A stretch of DNA of 64,000 bases from Diplonema papillatum (taxonomy: Eukaryota > Euglenozoa > Diplonemea > Diplonemida > Diplonemidae). Both the position numbers and the translations under genes were made by a program. Below the pieces are notes generated by a model that saw nothing but the letters and a program-made list of their open reading frames with translations, made no database searches and was not told the origin of the DNA. The stretch spans positions 124,001 through 188,000 of the forward strand of contig JAPJBO010000045.1 in NCBI GenBank assembly GCA_030068145.1, read 5' to 3'. This document shows, piece after piece, positions 13,801 to 22,950 of the stretch. Within the stretch, counting starts at the first letter, position 1. Each line of letters starts with the position of its first letter.

Positions 13801-15114
13801 TTACGAATGATGTGCAGCACAGTGATTGTCGACATCCAGGGCCCTGGCAGAAGCCGCATTTCACTCACTACCGCTGGGATGAAGCGAAACGCTGTAACTT
13901 GATGAACCAGTTGGACGCCCGCTTCCAAGTTGACAGTGCATTGCGGGCAGCATGCAAGACGGCCCGGAAGAAATCGGGAGCCGCGGGTGGCACCCGAGAG
14001 CGCCACTCGCAATCTGAGCCCCGAACCCGTCAACCTGCACTGACATCCCGCATGTGTCCTCAGAGCCAATCCTCTGCTCGGAGGTGAAGGTGACAATAGT
14101 CTCGCTGCCGGTCTTTAACGGCGCACGTTGATCGAAGTTTTAGTTCAAGTTTTGGGTCCAAGTTTTGGTAAATTTAGGTTGGTATCGGTTGCCAACTTTC
14201 CTTCCCGCATTGTTCTATCGGCCGTGTCCTGCACCCACTCGGGTGCTTGACACATTCGGGCGGAAATCATGAATGTAGAACGTGAAAGGCTGCATTGAGG
14301 ACAGCGGTGCGAGTCTGGGTGGTATCGGGGGGGGTTGCAAGAACGTGCTTGAGGGGGAGGAAAGGGAGAGTGTAATGGTTTGGCAGTCATGATGTGGCAT
14401 GTTACCTCCGGCAGACGCTGATGGCTTGCGGCTGTGAAAAAGGGCATACGGATTTCTGGCTGGTTTTAGAGGTGCGTTCGTTGGTGTCGGAGGCTTTGAG
14501 TCGCGCGCAGGACAGGACAACTGTCATACTGGCGTCTTCCTTGCTTTCGAAGAGCCCTTCCCAGATCTGTGGTGTGGAAGGGAAAGTGAATCACAGCATG
14601 GAGCAAAGGCGGACAACGGGCGAAACTGGTCTTTTTGACTTCAATGTTCGAGCAGTACTGTTTGCCGGGGGAAATCGCAATGGAATGCATAGACAAAGCA
14701 CTGCCTCGCATGCATGTTATGCTGGCATCAAGTCGTCCGAAGAAGACGGCGGTTTAAGTCTGGTTCGTTCGAAACTCGTCACAGCCAGGACCACGTGGTG
14801 CTGCGAGAGCACCGGCAACCCCGTCTCGAGGAGCAGGTCCCTTGAACCGTGTCTGAGCAATCACTTATAAGACCCAGGACTGCCGTTCGGATCATAGTTG
14901 TTGGCCAAAGAGCCCGCTTCTTCCGACAATCATTCGGAATCGTAAAGTTTAGCTCGGTTTCTGTTCTTGTTGCCGAGGTGCGATTAGTGGTGTGAGAAAG
15001 CCGTACCTGACCATCTCGGACTGTCACGAGCACGGTCTGACCGACCAGGTTCGACCAAAGCCACATGATCCTCTCGGCCCCCTTGCCGTCTCCATCAGCC
15101 ATCCCCTCCGGCAT
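2610..15114 (-). CDS. Ataxin-2 homologue (Lsm, LsmAD, PAM2, Q/H-rich tail), eight exons
   Basis: Proposed exons in coding order are 15114-15007, 14566-14450, 11889-10840, 10281-10045, 8298-7504, 4775-4674, 3968-3885 and 2690-2610. They give about 857 residues, and every intron is phase 0. The Lsm fold spans residues 15-94 (RIMWLWSNLVGQ, then IWEGLF, then TLTIPSSDIVFV) and is split over exons 1-3. The LsmAD region is at about 141-190 (WNQFQANEELYGVKSSYDE). The PAM2 motif LNPAAQPF at about 480-487 should bind the MLLE domain of poly(A)-binding protein. Low-complexity P/A/Q and then Q/H/P/G-rich sequence follows, up to the stop at 2610. Ataxin-2 proteins bind RNA and act in stress granules and translational control in the cytoplasm. 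Donors are mostly GTATGC. The first ATG is uncertain, because the frame stays open a little upstream and an extra 5' exon is possible. An additional small exon in the 2.7-kb fifth intron cannot be excluded. Confidence 0.9.
2742..2880 (-). repeat. Dispersed repeat family D, copy 1
   Basis: Read on the minus strand, this matches 18425-18560 and 47520-47625 (shared core TTCTGATCAACCACCAAAA, then ACGCTGCCTGC and GATACATT or AATACATT). It lies in the last ataxin-2 intron. Confidence 0.8.
4965..6050. repeat. Tandem array with units of about 205 to 400 bp in an ataxin-2 intron
   Basis: The marker GCAGTTGAAGGTGGGCAACT occurs at 5007, 5212, 5611 and 5993. A second marker, GCCGATTTTATCAAAAACTC, occurs at 5301 and 5680. 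The last two full units are about 380-400 bp and nearly identical. The first is shortened to 205 bp by lack of the segment with the second marker. The array sits in the intron between exons 5 and 6 of ataxin-2. Part of the unit recurs in degenerate form near 30310-30355. Confidence 0.9.
8413..8610. repeat. Direct duplication, left copy
   Basis: This segment of about 198 bp is repeated at 8825-9019 with few differences. Both copies start in CTTCTTTCGGTTTTGTGTG and end in GCGCCGAGGCCGGGCATC. They lie in the ataxin-2 intron between exons 4 and 5, just upstream of the 117-bp array. Confidence 0.9.
8825..9019. repeat. Direct duplication, right copy
   Basis: Second copy of 8413-8610. It abuts the 117-bp tandem array. 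Confidence 0.9.
9070..9540. repeat. 117-bp tandem array, four copies
   Basis: TTTCGACACCGACGCGCCGA recurs at 9121, 9238, 9355 and 9472, a period of exactly 117 bp (39 codons). The copies are nearly identical, so expansion or homogenisation was recent. Because 117 is divisible by three, several frames on both strands stay open through the array. It lies within an ataxin-2 intron, so it is treated here as a minisatellite and not as a gene. Confidence 0.93.
10798..10830. repeat. (GA)n microsatellite beside an exon end
   Basis: GA repeat a few bases beyond the donor site of ataxin-2 exon 3 (exon end at 10840). Confidence 0.9.
12150..12400 (+). other. Coding-like island on the opposite strand inside an ataxin-2 intron
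   Basis: The plus strand shows an open frame from about 12150 to 12571 whose first 250 bases have strong G/C preference at third codon positions and a protein-like composition (for example VADIKVITDRAEP, then KREHNEYFF). It is preceded by TTTACAG, a possible acceptor, and contains CCAG/GTGCG, a possible donor. I recognise no family. It is bordered by A/T-rich segments at 12020-12140 and 12570-12650. It could be a captured or decayed exon, or a small antisense gene. Confidence 0.3.
12762..13150 (-). repeat. Dispersed repeat family F, copy 1 (about 390 bp)
   Basis: The reverse complement of this stretch matches 62212-62603 over almost the whole length, with scattered substitutions and small indels. 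Shared landmarks include ATTGTCCAAT, GAGGATGTTCTTGTT or its complement, and GGGACAGGGAACTAGCTA. It lies in the second ataxin-2 intron. No coding capacity is seen. Confidence 0.85.
14745..14890 (+). repeat. Dispersed repeat family C, partial copy
   Basis: Matches the right-hand part of 22636-22950 (GTCTGGTTCG, CACAGCCAGGA, GTGTCTGAGCAATCA). It lies in the first ataxin-2 intron. A short piece with GCAAGAACGTGCTTG at 14337 may be the left end of the same copy, with ataxin-2 exon 2 between them. Confidence 0.7.
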
Positions 15115-16691
15115 CTTACAACCGGCCTGCTGGCTCCCCCTCTCCTGCGGTTCCTTTGAAAGCTGCCCCTATTTCCACCTTCCTCTCCCCACACTTAGTT
15201 TGTTTTACTTGTGCTTGCACGCCAGAAATGACATAGAGCCGGATCGGGTCAAATAGGTATTGGGGTATGTGGGGTAGGGTCGCATCGGGGTGCGCCATCC
15301 CTTTCAGTAGACCTTGCGATATGAGATGCTGCAAACCGCTCGTAACGGCGCCTCCTCATTGTGCGCTTTCGCATCGCCATCTTCGTGATTCCCGTCACTA
15401 CCTCATCCTCCTCCGTCGCAGGCTCTCCATACCTGGTAGCGGGCGGTGTCTGCGGTACAGGGCCGCTACTGGGACGCATCGGAGGCGAAAATAATAGAGG
15501 GGTGTGTGAGGGACGTAAAGGACGGGTCGTTTCGGGTGGGGGCTGGTCTCAGGGCTGCATCAGAAAAAGAATCCGAATGCTGCAAGCACTGAGGATGGCA
15601 GAGACCACCAAACCCGGTTTCGAAGACGTCGAAAGAGGGATCAGTCTTACCGGAAACTTCATCGAGCCGTCTGCTCCAATTGTCATAATGCCCACACCGA
15701 CACGGGTGCACCAGCACGCCATATGACAGACTGGTTTACGATGATGAATGCACTGGTATCAATGAACCTGCAGCGGCTGGTGGTGACAAGCGACGAACTA
15801 ACGACAAACCTATGTTGAGACGCTATTTCCGAAAGAAGTGAAAAAGGCGCGTCTAGAAAAGGTAGTAAGAACGAAATTGCAAAGAAAGAAGAAGCGCAGA
15901 GCAAAGACGGGAAAGTGCACGGTCTTTTGCACAGGCAGGTTAAAAATGCATATGCCGGAATGACGCGAGTGCGGTGGCCGCTGAGGCCATGCGATCTCCC
16001 TTGAGGTTCAGAGCTGTTGAATCGTTTTCGCTGTTTCGTTTTTTTGTTGTGGCTTGCTGGACTTGTGTAAAGTGTGTCGCGGCGCTGAAGAATTGCCGGC
16101 TTCGGACGCTTCACGCACTGGAGAGCCACGGTTGCTTTTTTGGGCAAGTACCGCCACGTGCACAGCAGTGTACTTCTTCTGTTGGGCATGGTGCGTGGTC
16201 CGGACCCCATTTCGCCATGGTGCTGACATTTGCTACGCGGTCACAAACATGTGGATTTGCCATAAAGCATCTAACAGGAGGGGTTCGTAAGAGCGGCGAG
16301 GGTGAAGCTACGATGTTTTTAGCGTTGTTTTTTGCGGCACTGATCAACCGACTCGTAAGGGGAGACCGATCCTTTGTTGTTGCTCTGTAGGGTAGACCAG
16401 CTTGTCTGACGGTCTAAGCCCACCTCACATTCTCTGCGAGTTGGTGACAACAAGCCAAGGGTGGCGACGGGGGTATTAACTTGTACAAGCGCTAAGTATT
16501 TTTTGTCGGGTAAAGTAATCATCGTCGAAGACGTGCGACACACGAATGACCAGTGCACAACCTCAAAATGCTGTGCCCGAGATATTTTTAGTACAGTTGG
16601 GTTGAGTTGAAGAGAACACCTGCGGAACAACGGCGACACATGAAAAGTTAAACGCCAAAAAATCCGTCTTTGCCCCGTGGAGAGGGATGGA

Positions 16692-16918
16692 ATGCAAGAG
16701 TACGTGCTCACCACACCGGTCCTCTCCGCACCGTGTTTCGGTCTTTAAGCTACGGACACAGAAGGCGTAGAAAGGACGACGGTGTGAGTCTGGTGTGTCA
16801 GGCGGCCGTCACAGCCACGATGCCCCCCATGCCACGGGAGCACAGGAAAATATCCGTCTCGGGAGTGCCAAAGGGAATGCTTACGATCGTGTCTCAGCAA
16901 TCAATTATAACTTCCGCG
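16692..16918 (+). repeat. Dispersed repeat family C, diverged copy
   Basis: Shares CCGTGTTTCGGTC, TACGGACACA, GGTGTGAGTCTGGT and GTGTCTCAGCAATCA, in the same order, with the copy at 22636-22950. Confidence 0.75.
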
Positions 16919-17687
16919 GCGCGCGCTCTCCTTGCCCTGTGGCCTGGACTCGCTAAAAGCGCACTGACGCGTCTTCTTTTTACGGTGGCAATCTGTGAAG
17001 TAAACTCCGCTGAACACGGGGGTTGCTGTTCAGCACCAAAGGCTGAAGTACTTCGACGAAAAGAGCGAGGGGGGGCGCAGCAGCTTATGAGAAAATACGG
17101 TTGGGTTGGTGTGGGTCCGCCCTGCAAATGGCTGGAACCCATTCAGATTGTCATGCATACTATTTCCTTCATGGCTTCGCAAGGTCTGCCCCTAGTAAAT
17201 GGCTGGAAACCACTTTGAATCTCAAGACCCAGGCTTTTTTGTTGAATGTGGGGGGGCCACGAGGAGGCCAAAGCAGATGGGCACACTCAAGGATCACGTT
17301 TGTTGTGCTGGAAGTTTTCGGGCTAAAACGGAAGACCTCGCCGCACAGCGGGCACCTTAGCGACAGTCCAGCTTTGCAGCCTCAGGTTTCCAGGAGGCAG
17401 CAAAAAACTGGAAGCTTGGCTCTGTTTTCGGTCTCAGAGAAAATACGTGTGGTCCACATGTGGGCGCTTAAGGTCCGAGGGGAAAAAAAACCTTTCCCCT
17501 CACGTGCGACGGCAAAAAGAAAACAGCGTCGCTAGGTGGCTACTGGACTTGGCGACACCTGGCTGTGCGGCCTTGACCACTAGTGGGCCTAGACTCCCCT
17601 GCATGTGGACCAATAAATCAGAATCCACATGTGGTACCTGTGGATCCACGAGGGAATTGACCGAAGACCAAGGAGAACCAAAAAAAG

Positions 17688-17765
17688 GTCCTCGGCGGGG
17701 TTCGAACCCGGGAACTCCAGCCCTAATACCTGGCGCCGTTCACTCTGCCATCACGGTGTCAATTT
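17688..17765 (-). ncRNA. tRNA-like sequence with A and B boxes (tRNA relic or SINE head)
   Basis: Read on the minus strand, this has an A-box-like segment (TGGCAGAGTGAACGG), then a perfect B-box core in CCGGGTTCGAACCCC at tRNA-like spacing, then CGAGGACC followed by a T7 tract that could end RNA polymerase III transcription. The T-stem pairs over four bases. However, the 3' acceptor strand has no partner at the 5' end and the anticodon stem-loop is irregular. A functional tRNA is therefore unlikely, and a decayed tRNA or the head of a tRNA-derived SINE fits better. Confidence 0.45.
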
Positions 17766-18424
17766 CCAGGGGCAAAAAAGGCTATGCTATATTATGGCCG
17801 CAAAGTTGTGCACGTGGGGGAACAAAATCCAAAAAGAATTAACGTGTGTAAATCCACACGTTCCACACGTGGAGCGGAAGCCCTGCACAAGAGTCAGATG
17901 TCGCGGAAAAACTGGGGTGAGGGCGCTGAGCCGGGAGACAGCAGGTCCTCCCGACACGCGCATCTTTGAATTTGCCCGCGATGTGGGCTTCAGAGGGAAA
18001 GACCCGCAGACCAAAAGACCAACGGAAACGTGAGCTTGAATGTTTTGCTCGACAACTTGGAAGGGCAATCACTCGGGGTTGCAAAGAATGCCGCAATTCA
18101 AGAAAACGTACCTTCAGTAGGACTCGCAAAACCGGCGGTTCTCGAGTTATTAGACGGTTTCGCAAACTAAGAAGCCGGTATTCTCAAGAAAATGGGAAAG
18201 GATGCCTTCGCTCTTTCGCTATCTTTTTGCGTTGACGCATCCACAGAGGGGTTTTCCTTCTTCGCCTGTCTCAAGTTAGGGATCTTCACGTGACGGACAT
18301 ATATGCTGCAACTCTGACGTGATCTTCAGTGTGGTGTTGGTTCGCTCATTGCGCAGACTTGCCTTTTTGGAACACATTGCAATGCGACTCGAGCAGCTCG
18401 GCCATTTCTAGGAATATTTGTTTG

Positions 18425-18692
18425 TGCGTGCCGGTTGATCGTTTTCCCACTCTGTGCCATTTTCAGGTAAGGGATTCTGATCAACCACCAAAATACGCTG
18501 CCTACGTCATTTTAGCCGGCACGATACATTTAAGGGCAACCCGCAAGATTGCTAGCACTACAAAGAAATGTGAAAACGGGTTTTTGCCTAGAGGCTTTTC
18601 GTGTTATTCTGCAGATGCTTTGAGCTATCTTTGTGTCTATGCTTTCAGTCGTCTTCTTAACCATGGTTAAGTGCGCAAATGGTGTCAGCCAT
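18425..18692 (+). repeat. Dispersed repeat families D and E, joined
   Basis: The first half matches 2742-2880 (minus) and 47520-47625. The second half (CTGCAGATGCTTTGAGCTAT, then CTTCTTAACCATGG and AATGGTGTCAGCC) matches 25727-25862 and, in part, 31505-31590. Confidence 0.8.
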
Positions 18693-18745
18693 TGTTAGCA
18701 CTAAAAAGAAAGAGAGGCGGCGACTTGGTGCGCACAGCCGGCGCT

Positions 18746-19927
18746 CTACAACTTCGCCTTCTTCAGAACGGGGTCCGAGATGACTTGCGGCTGGAAGTCG
18801 GGCTCGCAGTACTCCGCCAGCTTCTCGGCGTAGAGGTGCGGCCTCTGCGTGGTGGAGAACATCCACCTGTCCTTGATTTGCCGGCAGAGGTTGAGGTCCA
18901 CCTCGACGACGAGGACGCCGTCCTTGTCCCTGGACAGCGAAGGCGTCACGGCGGAGTCCGGGCTCGCGACGTACGACGACCCGTAAAAGTGCCCGAACTC
19001 CTTGTGGGCCGGCCGCCCGTCGCCGGAGGTGAACGCGTGCGGGAAGGTCTCCGTGCCGACCCTGTTGATGGCCACCGTGTAGTACGAATTCGCGATCGCC
19101 GCGTTCCTCGCCTCCACCGCCCACATCGACTCGGACAGCCCGTTCACCGTCGCACTCGGGTTGAACACGATTTCGGCCCCGTTGAGGCCGAACGCATGCC
19201 AATTCAACGGGTGGTGCCTCCCGTAGCAGATGTTGACCGCGATTTTTCCGTACACGGTCTCGAACACAGGGTGTCCGGTGTCCCCCTCAGTGTAGTACGT
19301 CGCCTCGTTAAAGTCGCCGATCCGCGGAATGTGGTTCTTCCGGTGCTTCCCGATGTAGTTGCCCGTGTGGCTAATGACGACCGCGGTGTTCCAAATGACC
19401 CCGCAGTGCTCCAAGTCGCGCTCGAGGATGGGTGAGACGATCACGGCGCGGTGCTTTTTCGCGAGCGCCGCCATGGCGTGGAAGCTGGGGCCCGTCTTCG
19501 GGCACTCGGCCAGCTCGCACCACGGGTCCTTTTCGCGGGTGCAGAAGAAAAACGGGCCGGTCCAGGCTTCCTGGAGGCAGATCACGTTCGCGCCGGCGAG
19601 GGCGGCCGTTTCGACGAGGGCCGCGAGCTTGGCGACGATCGCTTCGTACTGCTCCCGCAGGGGCGCGGTCGTCGGCAGCACGATCGAGTTTTGGATCGCG
19701 GCGACCTTCACCAGGCGCGGCGGCCGCAGCTGCTCCGGCGGGCAGTTCACTTTGTAGCACTTGATCTCGGCCCCGGCCTTGTCGGCGGCTGCTTGGGCCT
19801 CCGGCGCCACCTGGCACGCTGGCGTCGCCGGGCCGTACAGAACCTTGCGGAGCTCTTCCCATTTGTCGGCCGGCACACTGCTCGACAGCGTTTCGAACGT
19901 GTTCGAGAGCGCGAGTTTCGTCGTCAT
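18746..19927 (-). CDS. UPB1: Beta-ureidopropionase (beta-alanine synthase)
   Basis: A single uninterrupted frame of 393 codons encodes a nitrilase-superfamily (C-N hydrolase) protein. The enzyme hydrolyses N-carbamoyl-beta-alanine to beta-alanine, CO2 and ammonia, the last step of reductive pyrimidine degradation, and is usually cytosolic. All three catalytic residues of the family are present: Glu120 in ICLQEAW, Lys197 in HRKNHIPR and Cys234 in VNICYGRHHP. They sit one position beyond those known for the human enzyme (119, 196, 233). The length is close to the animal protein's 384 residues. The start at 19927 (MTTKLALSN) is chosen because the family's N-terminal helix begins there. An in-frame ATG 48 bases upstream would only add a P/L-rich stretch. 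No intron is evident, unlike ataxin-2 and USP7 nearby. A fragment of this gene is duplicated just upstream at 20125-20219. Confidence 0.96.
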   Translation of the reverse strand: MTTKLALSNTFETLSSSVPADKWEELRKVLYGPATPACQVAPEAQAAADKAGAEIKCYKVNCPPEQLRPPRLVKVAAIQNSIVLPTTAPLREQYEAIVAKLAALVETAALAGANVICLQEAWTGPFFFCTREKDPWCELAECPKTGPSFHAMAALAKKHRAVIVSPILERDLEHCGVIWNTAVVISHTGNYIGKHRKNHIPRIGDFNEATYYTEGDTGHPVFETVYGKIAVNICYGRHHPLNWHAFGLNGAEIVFNPSATVNGLSESMWAVEARNAAIANSYYTVAINRVGTETFPHAFTSGDGRPAHKEFGHFYGSSYVASPDSAVTPSLSRDKDGVLVVEVDLNLCRQIKDRWMFSTTQRPHLYAEKLAEYCEPDFQPQVISDPVLKKAKL

Positions 19928-20124
19928 TTTGGTTTGCTTTATTGGGGGGAGGGGAAGAGGACGGAGTACTGGCACAAGGGGGGGAAGTTTTGGTTTAGTG
20001 TTTTGGTACAGAACACTAGTTCTCGTGCATGATCGATGCTAGCATCAAGTCTTCTTCTTCGAAAAGACGATGTTGTATGGAAAAGGAGAGCTTGGCACTG
20101 GCACCCACAGTACCACGACAAGAT

Positions 20125-20219
20125 GGCGGCGACCTTCACCAGGCGCGGCGGCCGCAGCTGTCCCGGCGGGCAGCTAACTTTGTAGCACTTGATCGGCCCC
20201 GGCCTTGTCGGCGGCTGCT
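20125..20219 (-). pseudogene. Partial duplicate of beta-ureidopropionase coding sequence
   Basis: This stretch of about 95 bp copies the coding segment at 19697-19793 (shared GCGACCTTCACCAGGCGCGG), with small substitutions and a short deletion. It lies about 200 bp upstream of the intact gene's start codon in the same orientation. It is too short to be functional, and looks like a local tandem duplication that was later trimmed. Confidence 0.9.
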
Positions 20220-22092
20220 CGCGGTGTGCTCATGTTTTGCCACACGCTTTTACAACGATGTGCCGCGTTGGTCATGCAGCAAGGTTGTGGATATGCGAAG
20301 TCGCGGATTCAGAGTGCGGAAGCTCAGAGGCTAGACTTCTCCAGGCAACAGGAATATCCTTGATGATAAACCAGACAAGGCATGTGTCCGATTCATGAAC
20401 ATGCTGATAACCTGTTGTCTACCTTAACTGTACGCAGCGCGTCGTCAAAGCTACGTATAGGGATGAAAGACTCATCGAACCATCTAGTAGCTGGTTCACT
20501 CCGGAGTTTCCCTCAGGATAGCTAGAACCAAAACAGGAGTTACGCCAGGTAAAGCGAATGATTGGAGGCATTGGGAAAATCGCTTCCTCGACCTATTCTC
20601 AAACTTTAAATGGGCGTGAGCTCGGGGTTACTTCATTGAACCCTGACGTAGAATCCTGGTTCTAAGTGGGCCACTTCTGGTAAGCAGGACGGGACGCGTT
20701 CTTAACCTTGACGACGGAAGGGGGAGAAGTAATTTGGGAAAAGGGGGGGGGCTCCATGCAAACCTCATGTATCCGTTGAGAGCTCGGAGCAGGATTTCTG
20801 CCCGATGAAGGACGCATGTCGAAATTTTGTGTCAGATCTTTCCGATGGGGCTAACGGCGACCACTTACAACCATTCTTTGGCGGCCTCTCACCCGCGAAC
20901 TTGACAGCCGCGAACTTTCTTGAATTAACTATCACTACAGTGGTAATTCGCCCGGAAGTGGATAAGGTGGATTGCCCACCGAGCTGCGAGCGCCGTTCTG
21001 AAGGCATCGCCCCTCCTCAACCTAAAAAAATCCCCCTCTCGTGAGAAAAAGCAACCACAACTCTTGTGCCCGAATCGAATGGGCTGTTTCTGCAATTTTG
21101 CACCACTATCCCCCACTTCACCGCCACCCTCTCCCATTCTTCTCTTTTGCTTCCATCTATGGTGGTGGCTGCACGAGGTAAAAGTGTCGGTGTACCCTTG
21201 ATGTTGCTCGTTGCTGGGTTCAGCCATTAGCCACATACCTTACGTGCAGTAGTAGGTGACGGTTCGCATCATTGGTCCCGGACACCGCAAACCGCCTCTT
21301 TTCAGAGTGAAAGTTCGCTTGAAACTCCGGGGTTTTAAAGTCTCCGGGTGACCTTCGTCGTTAAGGGAAGATATCCTTTGTGCTCTGAGTGTCGTAAGAG
21401 TGGTGGTTACACGAGGTAAGAGGATCGGTGGGTACCTTGGTTGTTGGTCATTGGTGGTTTCGGCCATTGTCCACATACCTAGGCCCTCCTCAGTATGGTG
21501 CCGCAGTAGGTGACTGTCTGTCTTCTTGGTACCGTCTGACCGTCTCTTTCCGTGTTATTTTCGGAACTCTTGCGGTATCTTCTCAATCGCAACGCGTGTT
21601 TCTCTCGGTAAGCGGAAACCAAAGCAAACGCAGAAGAAAAAGAAGAAAGCTCTGCGAGACGCGAGTAAAGAAAAGTCCGACAGCGAGGCACATGCTTTTT
21701 TTTTGTGTTTTTTTAGGTGTTTTTTTTTTTTCTTTTTTCGACCGCTTTTCTTTTTTTCTTTTTGCGACCCTTTTCCCCACTCTGTCCCGCAACCTTCTCA
21801 CTTTCCCTTGTGTTTCGGGGTCTTAAAAAGATACCCCCGCGGGGCCTTAAATTTCGCTTTTCTTAGAATGTTTTTTTTTTTTTTTGTTAGTTTGGAGAGA
21901 AGGAGAAAGGAAGGATAGAACGAAGGGGAGAAAAGGACGGGGGGAGAAACAAAACGAGAGCTCGCTGTGCTCACGGCGATTACAAACTGGCGATTGTAAG
22001 AAGCGAGAGCCAAGGTTATGCGGAAGGAAGGAACTGCCTGTGTTACTTTGGCAATCCCCTCCCGCTGGTTTCGCGTCGTCCCCCGCCCCAAC

Positions 22093-22236
22093 TGTTTTTA
22101 GAGTTAAAGTTCGCTTGAAATTCCGGGGGTTTAGGGTCTCCGTGTGACCGTTCATGAATGGGTTCTCTTAGAGCAAGAAAGGGCTATGTGGTTACGGGTT
22201 GTATATTTAGTGCACGCTTTCGTCATGGGGAAATTC
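22093..22236 (+). repeat. Dispersed repeat family A, copy 1
   Basis: About 140 bp, near-identical to 54155-54300 and 59345-59490. It begins TTTTTAGAGTTAAAGTTCGC and ends near TAGTGCACGCTTTCGTCATG. Confidence 0.92.
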
Positions 22237-22635
22237 TTAGATAGTGAAAGCCATTTTTTCTTTTTTCTTTTTTCTTTTTTTTTGCAAAGTCTGTGCAACA
22301 AGTGAACAAATTGCTAGCGTTGGTCCCTTGCGTAGGTCGAATATTTAGCAGCGAATTTTATAATTGGGGCTGCGATTCGGCCAAGAACCTTGGTGTAGGC
22401 GATCGCGTGCAGCGTGTGCAGGTGTGTGCAACCTCGGATCACGTTAAGGCAGGGTATACATCTCCCTCATCTTCTTCCAACATTGCATGTTTGGTAAAGT
22501 AAAAGAAGAAGAATGGACGGAAGAAACAAAAAAAAAAAGAGAGAGAAAAGTTGAGTGTTCGGGGTGTGGTTGGATAGGCGGGGGGATGTAGAGAAAAACG
22601 GGGTAAAGAAGGAGGCACATGCAAAGGGGGGGATA

Positions 22636-22950
22636 GCAAGAACGTGCTTGGAATAGATATGTGCTCAACACCGCACTGGTCCCGTCCGCGCCGTGTTTCG
22701 GTCCTTTAAGCCACGGACACATGGCGGACCATCATCAGCGAGGAACCTGCGTGCCTGCAGACAGGACAGCGGTGTGAGTCTGGTTCGTCGAGCGGCTGTG
22801 TTCCTAGATTGTCACAGCCAGGATCACCGTGCTATCAGAGCACAGGAGAATCCGTCACGGGGAACAGGCCCCCTACGACCGTGTCTGAGCAATCAGTTAA
22901 AAAACTCAGGGCTCCCGCCCTGATTGTGACTGCGACTCGCTAGGCAGCGA
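22636..22950 (+). repeat. Dispersed repeat family C, longest copy
   Basis: Begins GCAAGAACGTGCTTGGAATA and runs through GTTTCGGTCCTTTAAGCCAC and GTGTCTGAGCAATCAG to the CCCTGATTGTGACTGCGACT segment. Partial copies lie at 14745-14890, 16692-16918, 22960-23140 and 33444-33595. The right-hand segment also recurs at 31405-31457. Confidence 0.85.

Larger units (their letters stand above)
15115..18745. other. Intergenic region between ataxin-2 and beta-ureidopropionase
   Basis: No gene is supported. The stretch should contain the ataxin-2 promoter at its left end and the 3' end of the beta-ureidopropionase transcript at its right end, but no core element can be named with confidence. It holds a family C repeat, a tRNA-like segment, short palindromes such as CCACATGTGG near 17600-17640, and family D and E repeats. 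Confidence 0.5.

Noticed and set aside
13861-14020. Candidate second Lsm exon of ataxin-2 (a frame reading FFRAVLHAARNALS)
   Set aside because: Its splice phases do not fit exons 1 and 3. The exon at 14450-14566 fits in phase at both ends and matches the Lsm pattern better.
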